Shown here: positions 8,791 to 17,305 of the stretch, in pieces
Numbering within the stretch: the first letter of the stretch is position 1
How the letters are laid out: each line of letters starts with the position of its first letter
DNA from: Chlamydiota bacterium
Lineage (GTDB): Bacteria > Chlamydiota > Chlamydiia > Chlamydiales > Rhabdochlamydiaceae
Length of the DNA stretch: 44,536 nt
Direction: 5' to 3'
Assembly: GCA_026398435.1 (NCBI GenBank)
Contig: JAPLSW010000045.1
Span: 1-44,536, forward strand
Position numbers and translations under genes: made by a program
The notes under the pieces: generated by a model
The model's input: only the letters and a program-made list of their open reading frames with translations
Databases searched by the model: none
What the model was told of the DNA's origin: nothing

Positions 8791-9843
8791 ATGCATATTC
8801 ACAGTCTGACTTTAGAAGAGCTTAAAAGCTGGTTTGTAGAAAAAGGGGAAAAGCCTTTTCGTGCGACCCAAATTTTTGAGTGGATCTATCAAAGCCTAGT
8901 TTCTTCCTGGGATGAGATGACCAATCTCAATAAGCCTTTAAAACATCTTTTAGCTGAAACCTTTACTCTTTCTTCTTTACAACTGGTAAAAACGGAAGAG
9001 TCTAGCGACGGTCAGACGATCAAATTCTTATGGCAACTAGAAGATGAAAAGCTTGTAGAATCGGTTCTTATTACAGCTCCCGGTAGACATACTGTTTGTG
9101 TATCTTCTCAGGTAGGATGCCCTGCCCGTTGCGCATTTTGCGCCTCTGGAAGAGAGGGGCTTATTCGGTCTCTTACTGCGGCTGAAATCTTCGAGCAGGT
9201 CTATCATATTCACAAGTACCTAGCTGCAAAAGGGGAAAGAGTTTCCCACGTGGTATTTATGGGAATGGGTGAGCCTTTAGAAAATTATGACAATGTTCTC
9301 ACTGCGTTAAAACTACTCTGTGATCCTTTAAGGCTTCACATCTCTGAAAGAAAAATGACTGTATCGACTGTCGGCATAATAGAAGGGATTGAAAAACTCT
9401 CCTTTGAAGAGATGAAAGTAAATCTAGTTTTATCCCTCCACGCTCCCAATCAACACTTGCGAAAAAAAATCATCCCTTTTGCTAGAAAGTACGAGCTTGC
9501 AGATATTCTTTCGAGCATGCTTCGGTATGCAGATAGAACAGGAAGAGATATCACCTATGAATACACTCTTCTTAAAGGGATCAATGATAAGCCAGAGCAT
9601 GCTGAAGAGCTTGCGCAGCTTGTCAGAGGGCACCCTTGTACTGTTAATTTAATTCCTTATAATCCGGTGGAAGGTCTTCATCTCCAAAGACCAGAAAGGG
9701 AGTCAATAGAAGGATTTCGTGAGATCCTTGAAAGCGAAGGTATCGTTGTCACTTGGCGTTATACCAAAGGCAAGGATATAGCAGCCGCTTGCGGACAGCT
9801 AGCTCTTAAGACGAAGGAATCGGCTCTGGCAATCGTTCCATAA
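8791..9843 (+). CDS. rlmN: 23S rRNA (adenine-2503-C2)-methyltransferase RlmN
   Basis: Radical-SAM enzyme that methylates C2 of A2503 in 23S rRNA (and A37 in some tRNAs). The iron-sulfur motif C-x3-C-x2-C is GCPARCAFC (C110, C114, C117). It is followed by VVFMGMGEPLENYDNV, the GEP SAM-binding region, and by NLVLSLHAPN. The second catalytic cysteine is C334 in IAAACGQLA. The length of 350 residues is normal for the family, and ATG at 8791 gives the usual N-terminus. Confidence 0.95.
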   Translation: MHIHSLTLEELKSWFVEKGEKPFRATQIFEWIYQSLVSSWDEMTNLNKPLKHLLAETFTLSSLQLVKTEESSDGQTIKFLWQLEDEKLVESVLITAPGRHTVCVSSQVGCPARCAFCASGREGLIRSLTAAEIFEQVYHIHKYLAAKGERVSHVVFMGMGEPLENYDNVLTALKLLCDPLRLHISERKMTVSTVGIIEGIEKLSFEEMKVNLVLSLHAPNQHLRKKIIPFARKYELADILSSMLRYADRTGRDITYEYTLLKGINDKPEHAEELAQLVRGHPCTVNLIPYNPVEGLHLQRPERESIEGFREILESEGIVVTWRYTKGKDIAAACGQLALKTKESALAIVP

Positions 9844-9865
9844 GTTTAATTAATCCCTCCTTTTA

Positions 9866-9901
9866 CACTCTCTTTTATAGATAAATTTATTGAAGAGAGT
9901 G
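9866..9901. other. Stem-loop after rlmN
   Basis: Perfect nine-base arms CACTCTCTT (9866-9874) and AAGAGAGTG (9893-9901) enclose an 18-base AT-rich loop. No T-run follows, so it may be a weak terminator, an mRNA stability element or chance. Confidence 0.35.
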
Positions 9902-9998
9902 ACTATATCCAAAAGCGATTTTTAGAAATCTATTGTCAGCACTGGTTAGGTTTGCTATCTTCCGGTTCTAAGCGCTTATTTAAAAAAAGGGTATTTCA

Positions 9999-11546
9999 AT
10001 GAAGCTTTTACAGTCTCTTATTTTATTTTCTGTTATTGGCTCTATGCCCTACTGCCTGGCGCTAGATGCTACCTGTGATGCAGCGGCCGCGCCCGCTGCC
10101 ATAGCTACGTGCGATGACAAAAAGCCGATGCCGGCAGACACCCTCAAAGAAACCGATCATGTCTGGCAAGGCAAAGATAAGAAAATTCCTTATAAAGCAA
10201 CTGTCGGAACCCTTACAATTAAAGACTGTAAGGAAGATCCTAAAGCCCAAATCTTCTATATTGCCTATACCAAATCTGATGAAACAGATATTAAGAAAAG
10301 ACCTGTTACCTTCTGTTTTAATGGAGGACCGGGTTCTTCATCTGTTTGGCTTCATATGGGCGCGTTTGGACCTAAAAGGGTGATGTGTAATGCTGAAGGA
10401 AGCCCAATCCAGCCTTTTCAGCTGACGGATAACCAGTACTCACTTTTAGATGTAACCGATCTGGTTTTTATTGATCCGGTAGCTACTGGATTTAGTAGAC
10501 CAGTGCCTGGACAAGATCCTAAACAGTTTTTTGGGGTAAAGCAGGATATTGAGTCGGTTGCTGAATTCATACGCCTGTATACGACAAAAAATACCAGGTG
10601 GCAGTCTCCGAAAATTTTGGCAGGGGAGAGCTATGGTACAACAAGAGCGGCCGGACTTTCTTCTTATCTTCAAAGTAAGATGTTTATGTCGGTTGATGGA
10701 GTCATCCTTATATCGTCTGTTTTGAATTGGCAAACCATCAATATCACGGATGAATATATCGGAAATGATCTTCCTTGCGCGCTGTCTCTACCGAGCTTTG
10801 CAGCGGCGGCTTGGTTCTTTAAGAAAACAGAAGGATCAGTTCCCTTAGATCAGTTTTTAACCCAGGTTGAGCAGTTTGCTGCAGGTGACTATACCTTGGC
10901 TTTGATGAAAGGCAGTGAGCTAGATGATAAGCAACGAAACTCTATTGCAGATAAGCTCTCTTCTTATACAGGGCTTACTAAAGAGTATATACTTCGTGCG
11001 GATCTTCGTCCCGATATGCTTTCCTTTGCGAAACAGATTCTAAAATCGGAGCAAAAAGTCGTGAGCGTATATGATGCAAGAATCGAAGGAATCGATCTTA
11101 ACCCTTGTGATAGTATGCCAAGCTATGATCCAAGCCTTGATCTACTAACATCTGCTTTTTCTTCCTCTTTTAACGATTATGTTAAGACGGAGCTCGGATG
11201 GGATAAGGATATAGAGTACAAAATCTTAGCCGATGTCTTTCCTTGGAATTATGAACCGGCGATCAATCAGTTTTTAAATGTGGCGACAGATTTGCGCGAT
11301 ACGATGACAAAAAATACTTATATGAAAGTATTTGTGGCAAGTGGGCTATTTGATCTAGTAACTCCCTATTTTGCTACAGAATATACTCTAGATCATATGC
11401 AGCTTAATTCTTCTTTAAAGGGGAATGTAACCCGTAAATTCTATCCTGGTGGGCATATGATGTATTTGAACGAGCCTAACTTGCAAATTTTAAAAGGGGA
11501 TTTAGCCGTATTTTATAGTCAATTAAGACAGCCCGTAAAGGAATAA
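9999..11546 (+). CDS. Secreted serine carboxypeptidase-like peptidase, family S10
   Basis: A 515-residue protein with a signal peptide (MKLLQSLILFSVIGSMPYCLA, cut near residue 21). The S10 landmarks are the oxyanion region CFNGGPGSSS (residues 106-115), the nucleophile GESYG (S211), D452 in GLFDLVTPYFA and H486 in GGHMMYL, which form the Ser-Asp-His triad of the alpha/beta-hydrolase fold. It removes C-terminal amino acids from peptides, probably in the periplasm or outside the cell. S10 peptidases are sparse in bacteria. A cysteine-containing segment (residues 26-39) follows the signal peptide. Start ATG at 9999 with a Shine-Dalgarno near 9987. Confidence 0.9.
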   Translation: MKLLQSLILFSVIGSMPYCLALDATCDAAAAPAAIATCDDKKPMPADTLKETDHVWQGKDKKIPYKATVGTLTIKDCKEDPKAQIFYIAYTKSDETDIKKRPVTFCFNGGPGSSSVWLHMGAFGPKRVMCNAEGSPIQPFQLTDNQYSLLDVTDLVFIDPVATGFSRPVPGQDPKQFFGVKQDIESVAEFIRLYTTKNTRWQSPKILAGESYGTTRAAGLSSYLQSKMFMSVDGVILISSVLNWQTINITDEYIGNDLPCALSLPSFAAAAWFFKKTEGSVPLDQFLTQVEQFAAGDYTLALMKGSELDDKQRNSIADKLSSYTGLTKEYILRADLRPDMLSFAKQILKSEQKVVSVYDARIEGIDLNPCDSMPSYDPSLDLLTSAFSSSFNDYVKTELGWDKDIEYKILADVFPWNYEPAINQFLNVATDLRDTMTKNTYMKVFVASGLFDLVTPYFATEYTLDHMQLNSSLKGNVTRKFYPGGHMMYLNEPNLQILKGDLAVFYSQLRQPVKE

Positions 11547-11636
11547 TCGGATATTTTAATTTTCTTCTTTTCATTTTCTTTTAAGAAAAGCTAGTATGTA
11601 GACGAAATTGGTTTTTAAAATAAATTTTGGGGTAGT

Positions 11637-12230
11637 GTGAGCTTGAACTTTCCACTCTGTTTAACTCTTTCGAGAATTCTGCTGGGGCCTGTTTTTATGG
11701 CTGTCGTACTTTATTATCCTGAAATGGATATTACTCTTAAGTCCCTGCCCTACATACTTCTTATACTTGCGTGTATCTCTGAGGTATCCGATGTCTTTGA
11801 TGGATTCTTAGCGAGAAAACATAATAAAGTGACAGAACTTGGAAAATTGCTGGATCCAATGGCAGACAGTATTTTTCGGCTTTCAGTTCTGTTTTCCTTT
11901 ACTCAAGGATTTATCCATCTTCCCCTTCTTCTTGTAAGTGTATTTTTCTATCGAGATATTATCATCAGTACGCTTAGGACTGTCTGCGCTCTTAGGGGAG
12001 TGGCTCTTGCCGCTCGATGGAGCGGTAAGATTAAGGCGGTAATTTTAGCTATTGTTATTTTCTTTATTTTGATTTTAATGATTCCCTATTCGCTAGGGTA
12101 CTTAGATCTTGAGACTCTTCAAATGCTGAGTTTTTATAGCGTAAGTGTTGCAGCGATCTACGTAGCGTACTCAGGTATTGAATATATTAATGCGAATAAA
12201 TCTTATATCAAAAAGGCTCTAGGTCTCTAA
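11637..12230 (+). CDS. pgsA: CDP-diacylglycerol-glycerol-3-phosphate 3-phosphatidyltransferase
   Basis: Integral membrane CDP-alcohol phosphatidyltransferase of 197 residues. The signature D-G-x2-A-R-x8-G-x3-D-x3-D is complete (D55, G56, A59, R60, G69, D73, D77). The protein has about five or six hydrophobic helices. PgsA makes phosphatidylglycerol phosphate; assignment within the superfamily rests on position, since pgsA sits between glyQS and glgA in C. trachomatis. The start is GTG at 11637 with upstream GGGGTAG. Its 3' end overlaps the converging glgA by 12 bases. Confidence 0.87.
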   Translation: MSLNFPLCLTLSRILLGPVFMAVVLYYPEMDITLKSLPYILLILACISEVSDVFDGFLARKHNKVTELGKLLDPMADSIFRLSVLFSFTQGFIHLPLLLVSVFFYRDIIISTLRTVCALRGVALAARWSGKIKAVILAIVIFFILILMIPYSLGYLDLETLQMLSFYSVSVAAIYVAYSGIEYINANKSYIKKALGL

Positions 12231-13157
12231 GCTTGAATAGAGCTCGATGTACTTCCCGATCGATCGCTTCCAGCTGAAGTCGTAAAGAAGAGCATTTTGC
12301 ACTATATTTTTCCACTTGATCGGATCATTTGTTCTTTCGCTTATAGCTCGATCAATGACTGCCTCCATAGCTTTTTTTGTGGGCTCTTCAAATACAAACC
12401 CATTCCTTTTTTCAAAAGGGAGCTTAGAAAAATCAACATCAAAGACTGTATCGGCAAGCCCTCCTGTATTTCTAACAATGGGGATAGTGCCATAACGGAG
12501 GGCAATCATCTGTGTGAGACCACACGGCTCGAAAATAGAGGGTACTGTGAGTAAATCTGAGGCAGCGAAGATAAGGTGAGCAAGCGGCTCATCTCGATCA
12601 AGAAGCAATCCGAAACGTTTGGTGTCTGCAAGTTCTTTTTTAAGATCGAGAAATAGAGCTTTAGTCTCTGGTGAATATTCCGATCCTAAAAGAACAAATA
12701 GCCCGTGTTGTTTAATTGTGCGACGTATCGCGTGAATGATAAGTTCAGGTCCTTTTTGCGGTACAAGACGGGTAATGCACCCGATTAGGGGAGCGGTACT
12801 ATATTCAATGCCTAGATGTGTACATAGTTGTTTTTTATTAATCTCTTTTGCCTCGAAAACTTCATTCATGGATAGGGATGAGTAGCGCTGCAGAAGGTGA
12901 GGATCTGTTTCGGGATTCCAGAAATTAGGATCGATTCCATTTAGTATCCCAGTGATTTTTTCTTTATGTCTTTGGAGATCATTTTCAAGTCCATGGCCGA
13001 ATTCTTGTGTAAGGATCTCTTGACTATAGTTTGGAGAAACTGTTGTGATATAGGTTGCATCTTCTATTCCTCCTTTAAGCAAGTTGATCACCTGAGGAAT
13101 CGTATTATCTTGGTATCTTTCTATAAAGAGTTGAGGCAACAGCCACCGGCCAGTCAT
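12219..13157 (-). CDS. glgA: Glycogen synthase, C-terminal fragment (frame broken)
   Basis: Transfers glucose from ADP-glucose to growing glycogen. This 312-residue frame holds the end of the GT5 domain and the GT-B C-terminal half: YITTVSPNYSQEI, ILNGIDPNFWNPETDP, GCITRLVPQKGPELI, and the donor-site IFEPCGLTQMIALRYGTIPIVRNTGGLADTV-like block. Its apparent start MTGRWLLPQ is out-of-frame reading of the upstream glgA segment. The real protein begins at 13563. About 40 residues that normally follow HLHDWxxxxxxxLL (the V-L-T-x-H-N block) are missing at the junction, so the enzyme is disrupted as written. It converges with and overlaps pgsA by 12 bases. Confidence 0.9.
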   Translation of the reverse strand: MTGRWLLPQLFIERYQDNTIPQVINLLKGGIEDATYITTVSPNYSQEILTQEFGHGLENDLQRHKEKITGILNGIDPNFWNPETDPHLLQRYSSLSMNEVFEAKEINKKQLCTHLGIEYSTAPLIGCITRLVPQKGPELIIHAIRRTIKQHGLFVLLGSEYSPETKALFLDLKKELADTKRFGLLLDRDEPLAHLIFAASDLLTVPSIFEPCGLTQMIALRYGTIPIVRNTGGLADTVFDVDFSKLPFEKRNGFVFEEPTKKAMEAVIDRAISERTNDPIKWKNIVQNALLYDFSWKRSIGKYIELYSSLET

Positions 13158-13563
13158 GTAAGTGTATGCAGTGAGGATTTCTTTTGGTTTTATAGATGAA
13201 TTCCATGGAGGCGCGAGTAAAATAGAGAAACCGATCTACGTCATCTGCGCATCCATAAATCGACCCTCTACTAAAAAATTGAGCAGGATGATGAGGTTCT
13301 ACCAGAAGTACTTTAATTCCGTCTACATCTCCTGACCAGATCGTATTGTTGTATTCAACAGGTCCATCAAAAGACTTAAGCTCTTTTTGTAGGACTTGCA
13401 AGTTCTTTACCCAGCGATAGTCGATGGTATCGTATTTAGGGAGGAAAACCTCGACAGAATGACCCTGTTTAATCAGTTCAAGAGATAAGCCATAAACAAC
13501 ATCTCCAAGCCCTCCGACTTTAGCAATAGGAGCAAGTTCTGAGCTCAAGTGAATGATATGCAT
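13105..13563 (-). CDS. glgA: Glycogen synthase, N-terminal fragment
   Basis: One hundred fifty-two residues starting MHIIHLSSELAPIAKVGGLGD, the classical GT5 N-terminus with the K-x-G-G-L ADP-glucose site (KVGGLGD). It ends at IHLHDWPVAVASTLYRK before going out of frame to a stop. The next glgA segment (FIERYQDN onward) lies in another frame. Both frames read sensibly across the shared bases CTTTATAGAAAG, pointing to a deletion at a short direct repeat. Normal GlgA in chlamydiae is about 475 residues; the two pieces here sum to about 435. Confidence 0.9.
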   Translation of the reverse strand: MHIIHLSSELAPIAKVGGLGDVVYGLSLELIKQGHSVEVFLPKYDTIDYRWVKNLQVLQKELKSFDGPVEYNNTIWSGDVDGIKVLLVEPHHPAQFFSRGSIYGCADDVDRFLYFTRASMEFIYKTKRNPHCIHLHDWPVAVASTLYRKIPR

Positions 13564-13615
13564 GAAATGGCCTCTTGGGTTAGATTAATTTTACACTAAC
13601 AAATTAGGGATTTTC

Positions 13616-14233
13616 ATGGGGCCACTTCCGACAATAATTTCTTTTTATACGAAAAATTCCCCTTATGAATGGCATATGGAAAGTCTTGTGAAGTCCTGTG
13701 AAGAATTTTCTTTAGAAATAGAGGTTGAAGGGGTAGATACTGCTGGATCCTGGGAAATGAACTGCGCTTATAAACCACTTTTTATTTTAAAAATGTTGCA
13801 AAAACTGAAAAAAAATGTCTTATGGGTCGATAGTGATGCGGTTTTTGTGAGGAGTTTAGAGGCTCTACCGGCCTTTGCCGCAGATATCGCAGTAAGAGTC
13901 TATCCGGAGTGCTCTATAGACCACATATCGAAAATTGGGTCAGGAACCTTCTATGCGAATTATACCCCTGCGGCTTTGGAGCTTGTGCAGCTTTGGGCGG
14001 AAATCTCCTTAAAAGAACTCAGTAGAAAGGGAAGAACCGAGGAGTTTTGGGATCAGGTGTCTTTAAGAGAGATGGTGAGGACGTATAATCGAGCTGCAAC
14101 CATTGGTCTTTTGCCCTTAGAATATATGAAAATATTCGATCATCCAGAGCATGTTCTAAAGTGTCAGAATCCCGTCATTGTGCATACGCAAGCTTCAAGA
14201 ATTTGTAAAAAATGGATGAATACAACTAGTTAA
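13616..14233 (+). CDS. Putative glycosyltransferase with DxD motif (nucleotide-diphospho-sugar transferase fold)
   Basis: A 205-residue protein. VLWVDSDAVFVRSL carries a D-S-D motif (72-74) that in GT-A enzymes binds metal and sugar nucleotide. The preceding segment CAYKPLFILKMLQKL and the later GSGTFYANYTP and FWDQVSLREM resemble the DUF273/GT77-like group. No signal peptide or membrane segment is seen, so it is likely cytoplasmic. It starts 52 bases from the divergent glgA. The acceptor is unknown; a link to glycogen or lipopolysaccharide would be a guess. Start ATG at 13616. Confidence 0.65.
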   Translation: MGPLPTIISFYTKNSPYEWHMESLVKSCEEFSLEIEVEGVDTAGSWEMNCAYKPLFILKMLQKLKKNVLWVDSDAVFVRSLEALPAFAADIAVRVYPECSIDHISKIGSGTFYANYTPAALELVQLWAEISLKELSRKGRTEEFWDQVSLREMVRTYNRAATIGLLPLEYMKIFDHPEHVLKCQNPVIVHTQASRICKKWMNTTS

Positions 14234-14314
14234 AATTAAAGCGCTTAGGCTGCTATATTTTAGATCGTAGCTAGGGTGTTTTGAAAAAATGATAAAGCTG
14301 GTGTTGCATTTAAA

Positions 14315-14323
14315 TGTTATAAT
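14315..14323 (+). promoter_or_regulatory. Extended -10 promoter for tRNA-Gln (and prs)
   Basis: TG-T-TATAAT, a perfect -10 hexamer (14318-14323) preceded by the TGN extension, 38 bases before the tRNA. No good -35 is present, which the extended -10 can offset. Confidence 0.55.
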
Positions 14324-14361
14324 GTTTAGCATATTGCTTTCGCATTTTGAATGAACGATGT

Positions 14362-14433
<72 letters not shown>

Positions 14434-14455
14434 ATAATTACAAGCCGAGTTTAAA

Positions 14456-15394
14456 ATGCATACTGAAAACTCTTTTCTCCTTTTTGCGGGAAGCTCTCAT
14501 GTCGAGCTCGGTAAAAAGATAGCTAAAGTTCTCAGTGTTGATCTCGGAAAGATTCAGATTGAGACATTTCCAGACGGCGAGATAGGCATTCAAATACATG
14601 AGAATGTCCGAGGTCGGGATGTGTTTGTCCTGCAAACCATCGCACACCGTCCCAACTCCTATCTACTGGAATTGTTAATAATTATCGACGCTTTAAAGCG
14701 ATCGTCTGCGCGATCAATAACTGCAGTGATACCCTATTTTGGGTATGCACGGCAAGATCGTAAAGATAGAGGCAGGGTGCCAATAACGGCAAAGCTCGTA
14801 GCAAATTTGATCGAAAAAGCAGGTGCTTCTCGCGTGTTGACAATGGATCTACATGCTGAGCAAGTACAAGGTTTTTTCGATATTCCTGTGGATAATCTCT
14901 ACTCACGGCCACTTCTTGTGGCAGAAATAGAGAAGCTAAAACTACAAAACTTTATTGTAGTAGCACCAGACATAGGAAGTATCAAGATAGCAAGAGCATT
15001 TTCTGCACTTCTTAATGTAGACCTCGCAATAGTTGACAAGCGTCGAATAAACGCAGATAGAGTCGAGATGAACGCTCTTATCGGTGATGTAAAGGATAAA
15101 AATGTCCTGCTCATCGATGATATGTGCTCGACAGGCGGGACGCTTAAGATGGCATCTTTTGTGTGTAAGACAGCTGGGGCAAAACAAATTTTTGCCGCTG
15201 TAACACATGGATTAATGCTTGGAGAAGCGTTTGAGGAAAGTGCGATTGAAAAGCTGCTTATAAGTGATACGGTGCCTCTAGGTCCGAGTGTTTCTCAGGA
15301 TCGTTTGCAGGTTGTTTCCATAGCTGATCTTTTTGGCAAGGCAATAGAATGTATTGTCGACGCCAAGTCCATATCCTCCCTGTTTAAACTGTAA
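14456..15394 (+). CDS. prs: Ribose-phosphate pyrophosphokinase (PRPP synthetase)
   Basis: Makes PRPP from ribose 5-phosphate and ATP for nucleotide, NAD and amino acid synthesis. The 312-residue length is normal. Motifs are the FPDGEIGIQIHENVRGRDVF region, YARQDRKDRGRVPITA, the catalytic loop and metal site TMDLHAEQVQGFFD, and the PRPP-binding loop LLIDDMCSTGGTL. The loop has CSTGGT where typical class I enzymes have IDTAGT, a mild departure. As far as I recall C. trachomatis has no prs, so its presence here fits the larger metabolism of amoeba- or arthropod-associated chlamydiae. It is inserted with tRNA-Gln between glgA and rplY relative to the C. trachomatis order. Start ATG at 14456. Confidence 0.94.
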   Translation: MHTENSFLLFAGSSHVELGKKIAKVLSVDLGKIQIETFPDGEIGIQIHENVRGRDVFVLQTIAHRPNSYLLELLIIIDALKRSSARSITAVIPYFGYARQDRKDRGRVPITAKLVANLIEKAGASRVLTMDLHAEQVQGFFDIPVDNLYSRPLLVAEIEKLKLQNFIVVAPDIGSIKIARAFSALLNVDLAIVDKRRINADRVEMNALIGDVKDKNVLLIDDMCSTGGTLKMASFVCKTAGAKQIFAAVTHGLMLGEAFEESAIEKLLISDTVPLGPSVSQDRLQVVSIADLFGKAIECIVDAKSISSLFKL

Positions 15395-15401
15395 ATTAAG
15401 T

Positions 15402-15453
15402 GAAGCTAGCTGCAGGCTTAAGTTTTGCAAGCTACTTCTATTTGTTTTTTTTA
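15402..15453 (+). terminator. Probable rho-independent terminator after prs
   Basis: Imperfect inverted repeat GAAGCTAGCTGC / GCAAGCTACTTC followed by TTTGTTTTTTTT at 15441-15452. It separates prs from the ribosomal protein operon. Confidence 0.5.
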
Positions 15454-15496
15454 TTAATACCGTTTTTCATTTCCTGTCTGAAGGGAGAATTTTTTT

Positions 15497-16054
15497 ATGA
15501 AATTAAATATGTTGAAAAGAGTAGGAGAGAAAAAAGGTGAAGTTAAAGCGATGCGACGCGAAGGGAATATTCCTTCGATCCTTTACTCACAAAAACGTCC
15601 TACAGAAAATGTTGCAATCAATGGAACCGAATTCGCAGCTTGCCTTAGAAGTCTTGTTCCAGGAAGACTTTCCACAACTGTGTTTGTTCTTTCCGATGGT
15701 ACAGCTGAGATTAAAGCTATTGTAAAAGATATTCAGTACCACCCAACTACATACCAAGTCCTTCATCTGGATTTTGTTGAACTATTGGATGGTGTTCCTG
15801 TTCAAGTAAAAGTACCTGTAGAGTGCTTTGGAATGGGTGAGTGTCCGGGAATTAAATTAGGTGGTTTTTTAAGACAGGTAATTCGCTATGTAAAAGTAGA
15901 ATGCCAGCCGAAAGATATGCCTGTGAAATTTGACGTCGATGTGAAAGATCTCGGAATGAGACAATCTCGTCGAGTTAATGAAATTAAAATGCCAGAAGGG
16001 GTTAGACCTCTGACGAAACTAGATGAAGTAGTAGTGGTAATAGCTAAACGTTAA
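15497..16054 (+). CDS. rplY: 50S ribosomal protein L25 (TL5/CTC form)
   Basis: A 185-residue long form of L25, which binds 5S rRNA. The N-terminal L25 domain (GEVKAMRREGNIPSILYS) is followed by the TL5 beta domain (LLDGVPVQVKVPVECFG). Start ATG at 15497 with GGGAGAA upstream. It opens the operon rplY-pth-rpsF-rpsR-rplI; its TAA overlaps the pth ATG by one base. The same gene order is found in C. trachomatis. Confidence 0.94.
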   Translation: MKLNMLKRVGEKKGEVKAMRREGNIPSILYSQKRPTENVAINGTEFAACLRSLVPGRLSTTVFVLSDGTAEIKAIVKDIQYHPTTYQVLHLDFVELLDGVPVQVKVPVECFGMGECPGIKLGGFLRQVIRYVKVECQPKDMPVKFDVDVKDLGMRQSRRVNEIKMPEGVRPLTKLDEVVVVIAKR

Positions 16055-16704
16055 TGCTTGAAAAAGAAGAGAGTTCTTTCTACTTGCTCGTGGGACTAGG
16101 AAATCCTGGAAGTGCTTATGAGTTTACTCGGCACAACATAGGTTTCTGTGTCCTTGAATTATGGGCAAAGAAAAGAGGATGGTGCTTCAAATCAGCCACT
16201 CGCTTGCAAGCGAGGGTAGCTCAAGGTGTTTTTGAAGGAAAGAAAGTGATATTGCTACTGCCCATGACGTACATGAATAGCAGTGGAGAGTCGGTGAGAC
16301 TCTGTGTTGACTATTTTAAGGTCGAGCTAAATCACATGATGGTTATATCGGATGATATAGCATTACCTTTTGGAGCGCTGAGGGTTAAACCCAGTGGTAG
16401 CAGTGGTGGGCATAACGGACTAAAAAGTATAGAGGCTCACATCGGCACTCAGATTTTTTCGAGGATGCGGGTGGGAGTAGGAGATAAAGTGCACGGTTCT
16501 CTTTCAGATCATGTACTTTCGCGATTTTGCGAAGAAGAAATGAAGCTCAGGCCTCAACTTCTAGATCGATCTGTAGAAACGATCGAAGTATGGATCAAAG
16601 AGGGAATTGTTAAGGCTATGCAAGAGGCAAATGGCCGTCAGGAAGAAAAAAAACCTGAACAAAATTTAGGAGATAAATTAGATGGCAAAGACACTAACAA
16701 ATAA
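16054..16704 (+). CDS. pth: Peptidyl-tRNA hydrolase
   Basis: Recycles peptidyl-tRNA released from stalled ribosomes. Motifs are VGLGNPGSAYEFTRHNIGF with catalytic H27, LLLPMTYMNSSGESV, DDIALPFGALRVKPSGSSGGHNGL, and the typical RMRVGVG. At 216 residues it is longer than the usual ~190; the extra charged tail (RQEEKKPEQNLGD...) overlaps the start of rpsF by 23 bases. The start overlaps the rplY stop (TAATG), suggesting coupled translation. Confidence 0.94.
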   Translation: MLEKEESSFYLLVGLGNPGSAYEFTRHNIGFCVLELWAKKRGWCFKSATRLQARVAQGVFEGKKVILLLPMTYMNSSGESVRLCVDYFKVELNHMMVISDDIALPFGALRVKPSGSSGGHNGLKSIEAHIGTQIFSRMRVGVGDKVHGSLSDHVLSRFCEEEMKLRPQLLDRSVETIEVWIKEGIVKAMQEANGRQEEKKPEQNLGDKLDGKDTNK

Positions 16705-17023
16705 CCTTTACGAAGGTATGTACATTCTTAGTTCATCCTTAAGTGATGATGCCCGTCAAAAGGCTCTTGATAAAATCACACAAGGTATGACCAAAAGAGG
16801 TGGAGAAATTCACAAAATTTTCGATCAAGGACGTAGAAAACTCGCGTATGAGATGGAAAAAAAGAGAGAAGGTCACTACTATTTAATCTTTTTCTCTGTA
16901 CCCGGTTCTTTTATTCCGGAGATGTGGAAAGATTATCACCTCAATGAAGATCTAATCCGTTTTTTAACGCTTAGAGCTGACAAGGTGCCAGAAAAAATTG
17001 AATTTCCCACATTAGACGTTTAA
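16682..17023 (+). CDS. rpsF: 30S ribosomal protein S6
   Basis: A 113-residue S6 starting [16 protein letters not shown], with the conserved [20 protein letters not shown] segment and [12 protein letters not shown]. It pairs with S18 on the 30S platform. A strong Shine-Dalgarno AGGAGAT lies inside the pth tail. It is followed by rpsR after ten bases. Confidence 0.95.
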   Translation: MAKTLTNNLYEGMYILSSSLSDDARQKALDKITQGMTKRGGEIHKIFDQGRRKLAYEMEKKREGHYYLIFFSVPGSFIPEMWKDYHLNEDLIRFLTLRADKVPEKIEFPTLDV

Positions 17024-17033
17024 GGAGAAGGCT

Positions 17034-17282
17034 ATGTACATTAAAAAAAGTCCAGGCGAGACACTGTTTTCTAAGAAACGTAAACAATGTCCCTTTATTT
17101 CAGCAGGTGTTCGCCACATCGATTATAAAGATATCGATACGCTGACAAAATTTATCACAGAGCGTGGCAAAATACTTCCACGTCGTATTACAGGGGTTAC
17201 TTTTGATAACCAAAGAATTCTCTGTGTAGCAATTAAAAGAGCAAGACATATGGGCTTACTGCCTTTTGTAGCTGAAGAATAA
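17034..17282 (+). CDS. rpsR: 30S ribosomal protein S18
   Basis: An 82-residue S18. [20 protein letters not shown] and [30 protein letters not shown] are the core of the family. Shine-Dalgarno AAGGAGAAGG precedes ATG at 17034. Middle gene of the S6-S18-L9 trio. Confidence 0.96.
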   Translation: MYIKKSPGETLFSKKRKQCPFISAGVRHIDYKDIDTLTKFITERGKILPRRITGVTFDNQRILCVAIKRARHMGLLPFVAEE

Positions 17283-17305
17283 CAGACATAAGCGGAGTTT
17301 AAGCC

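Noticed and set aside
14456..15394. Altered PRPP loop (CSTGGT) as a sign of a non-functional prs
   Set aside because: All other motifs are intact and S/T-T-G-G-T loops occur in other PRPP synthetases, so it is more likely normal variation.
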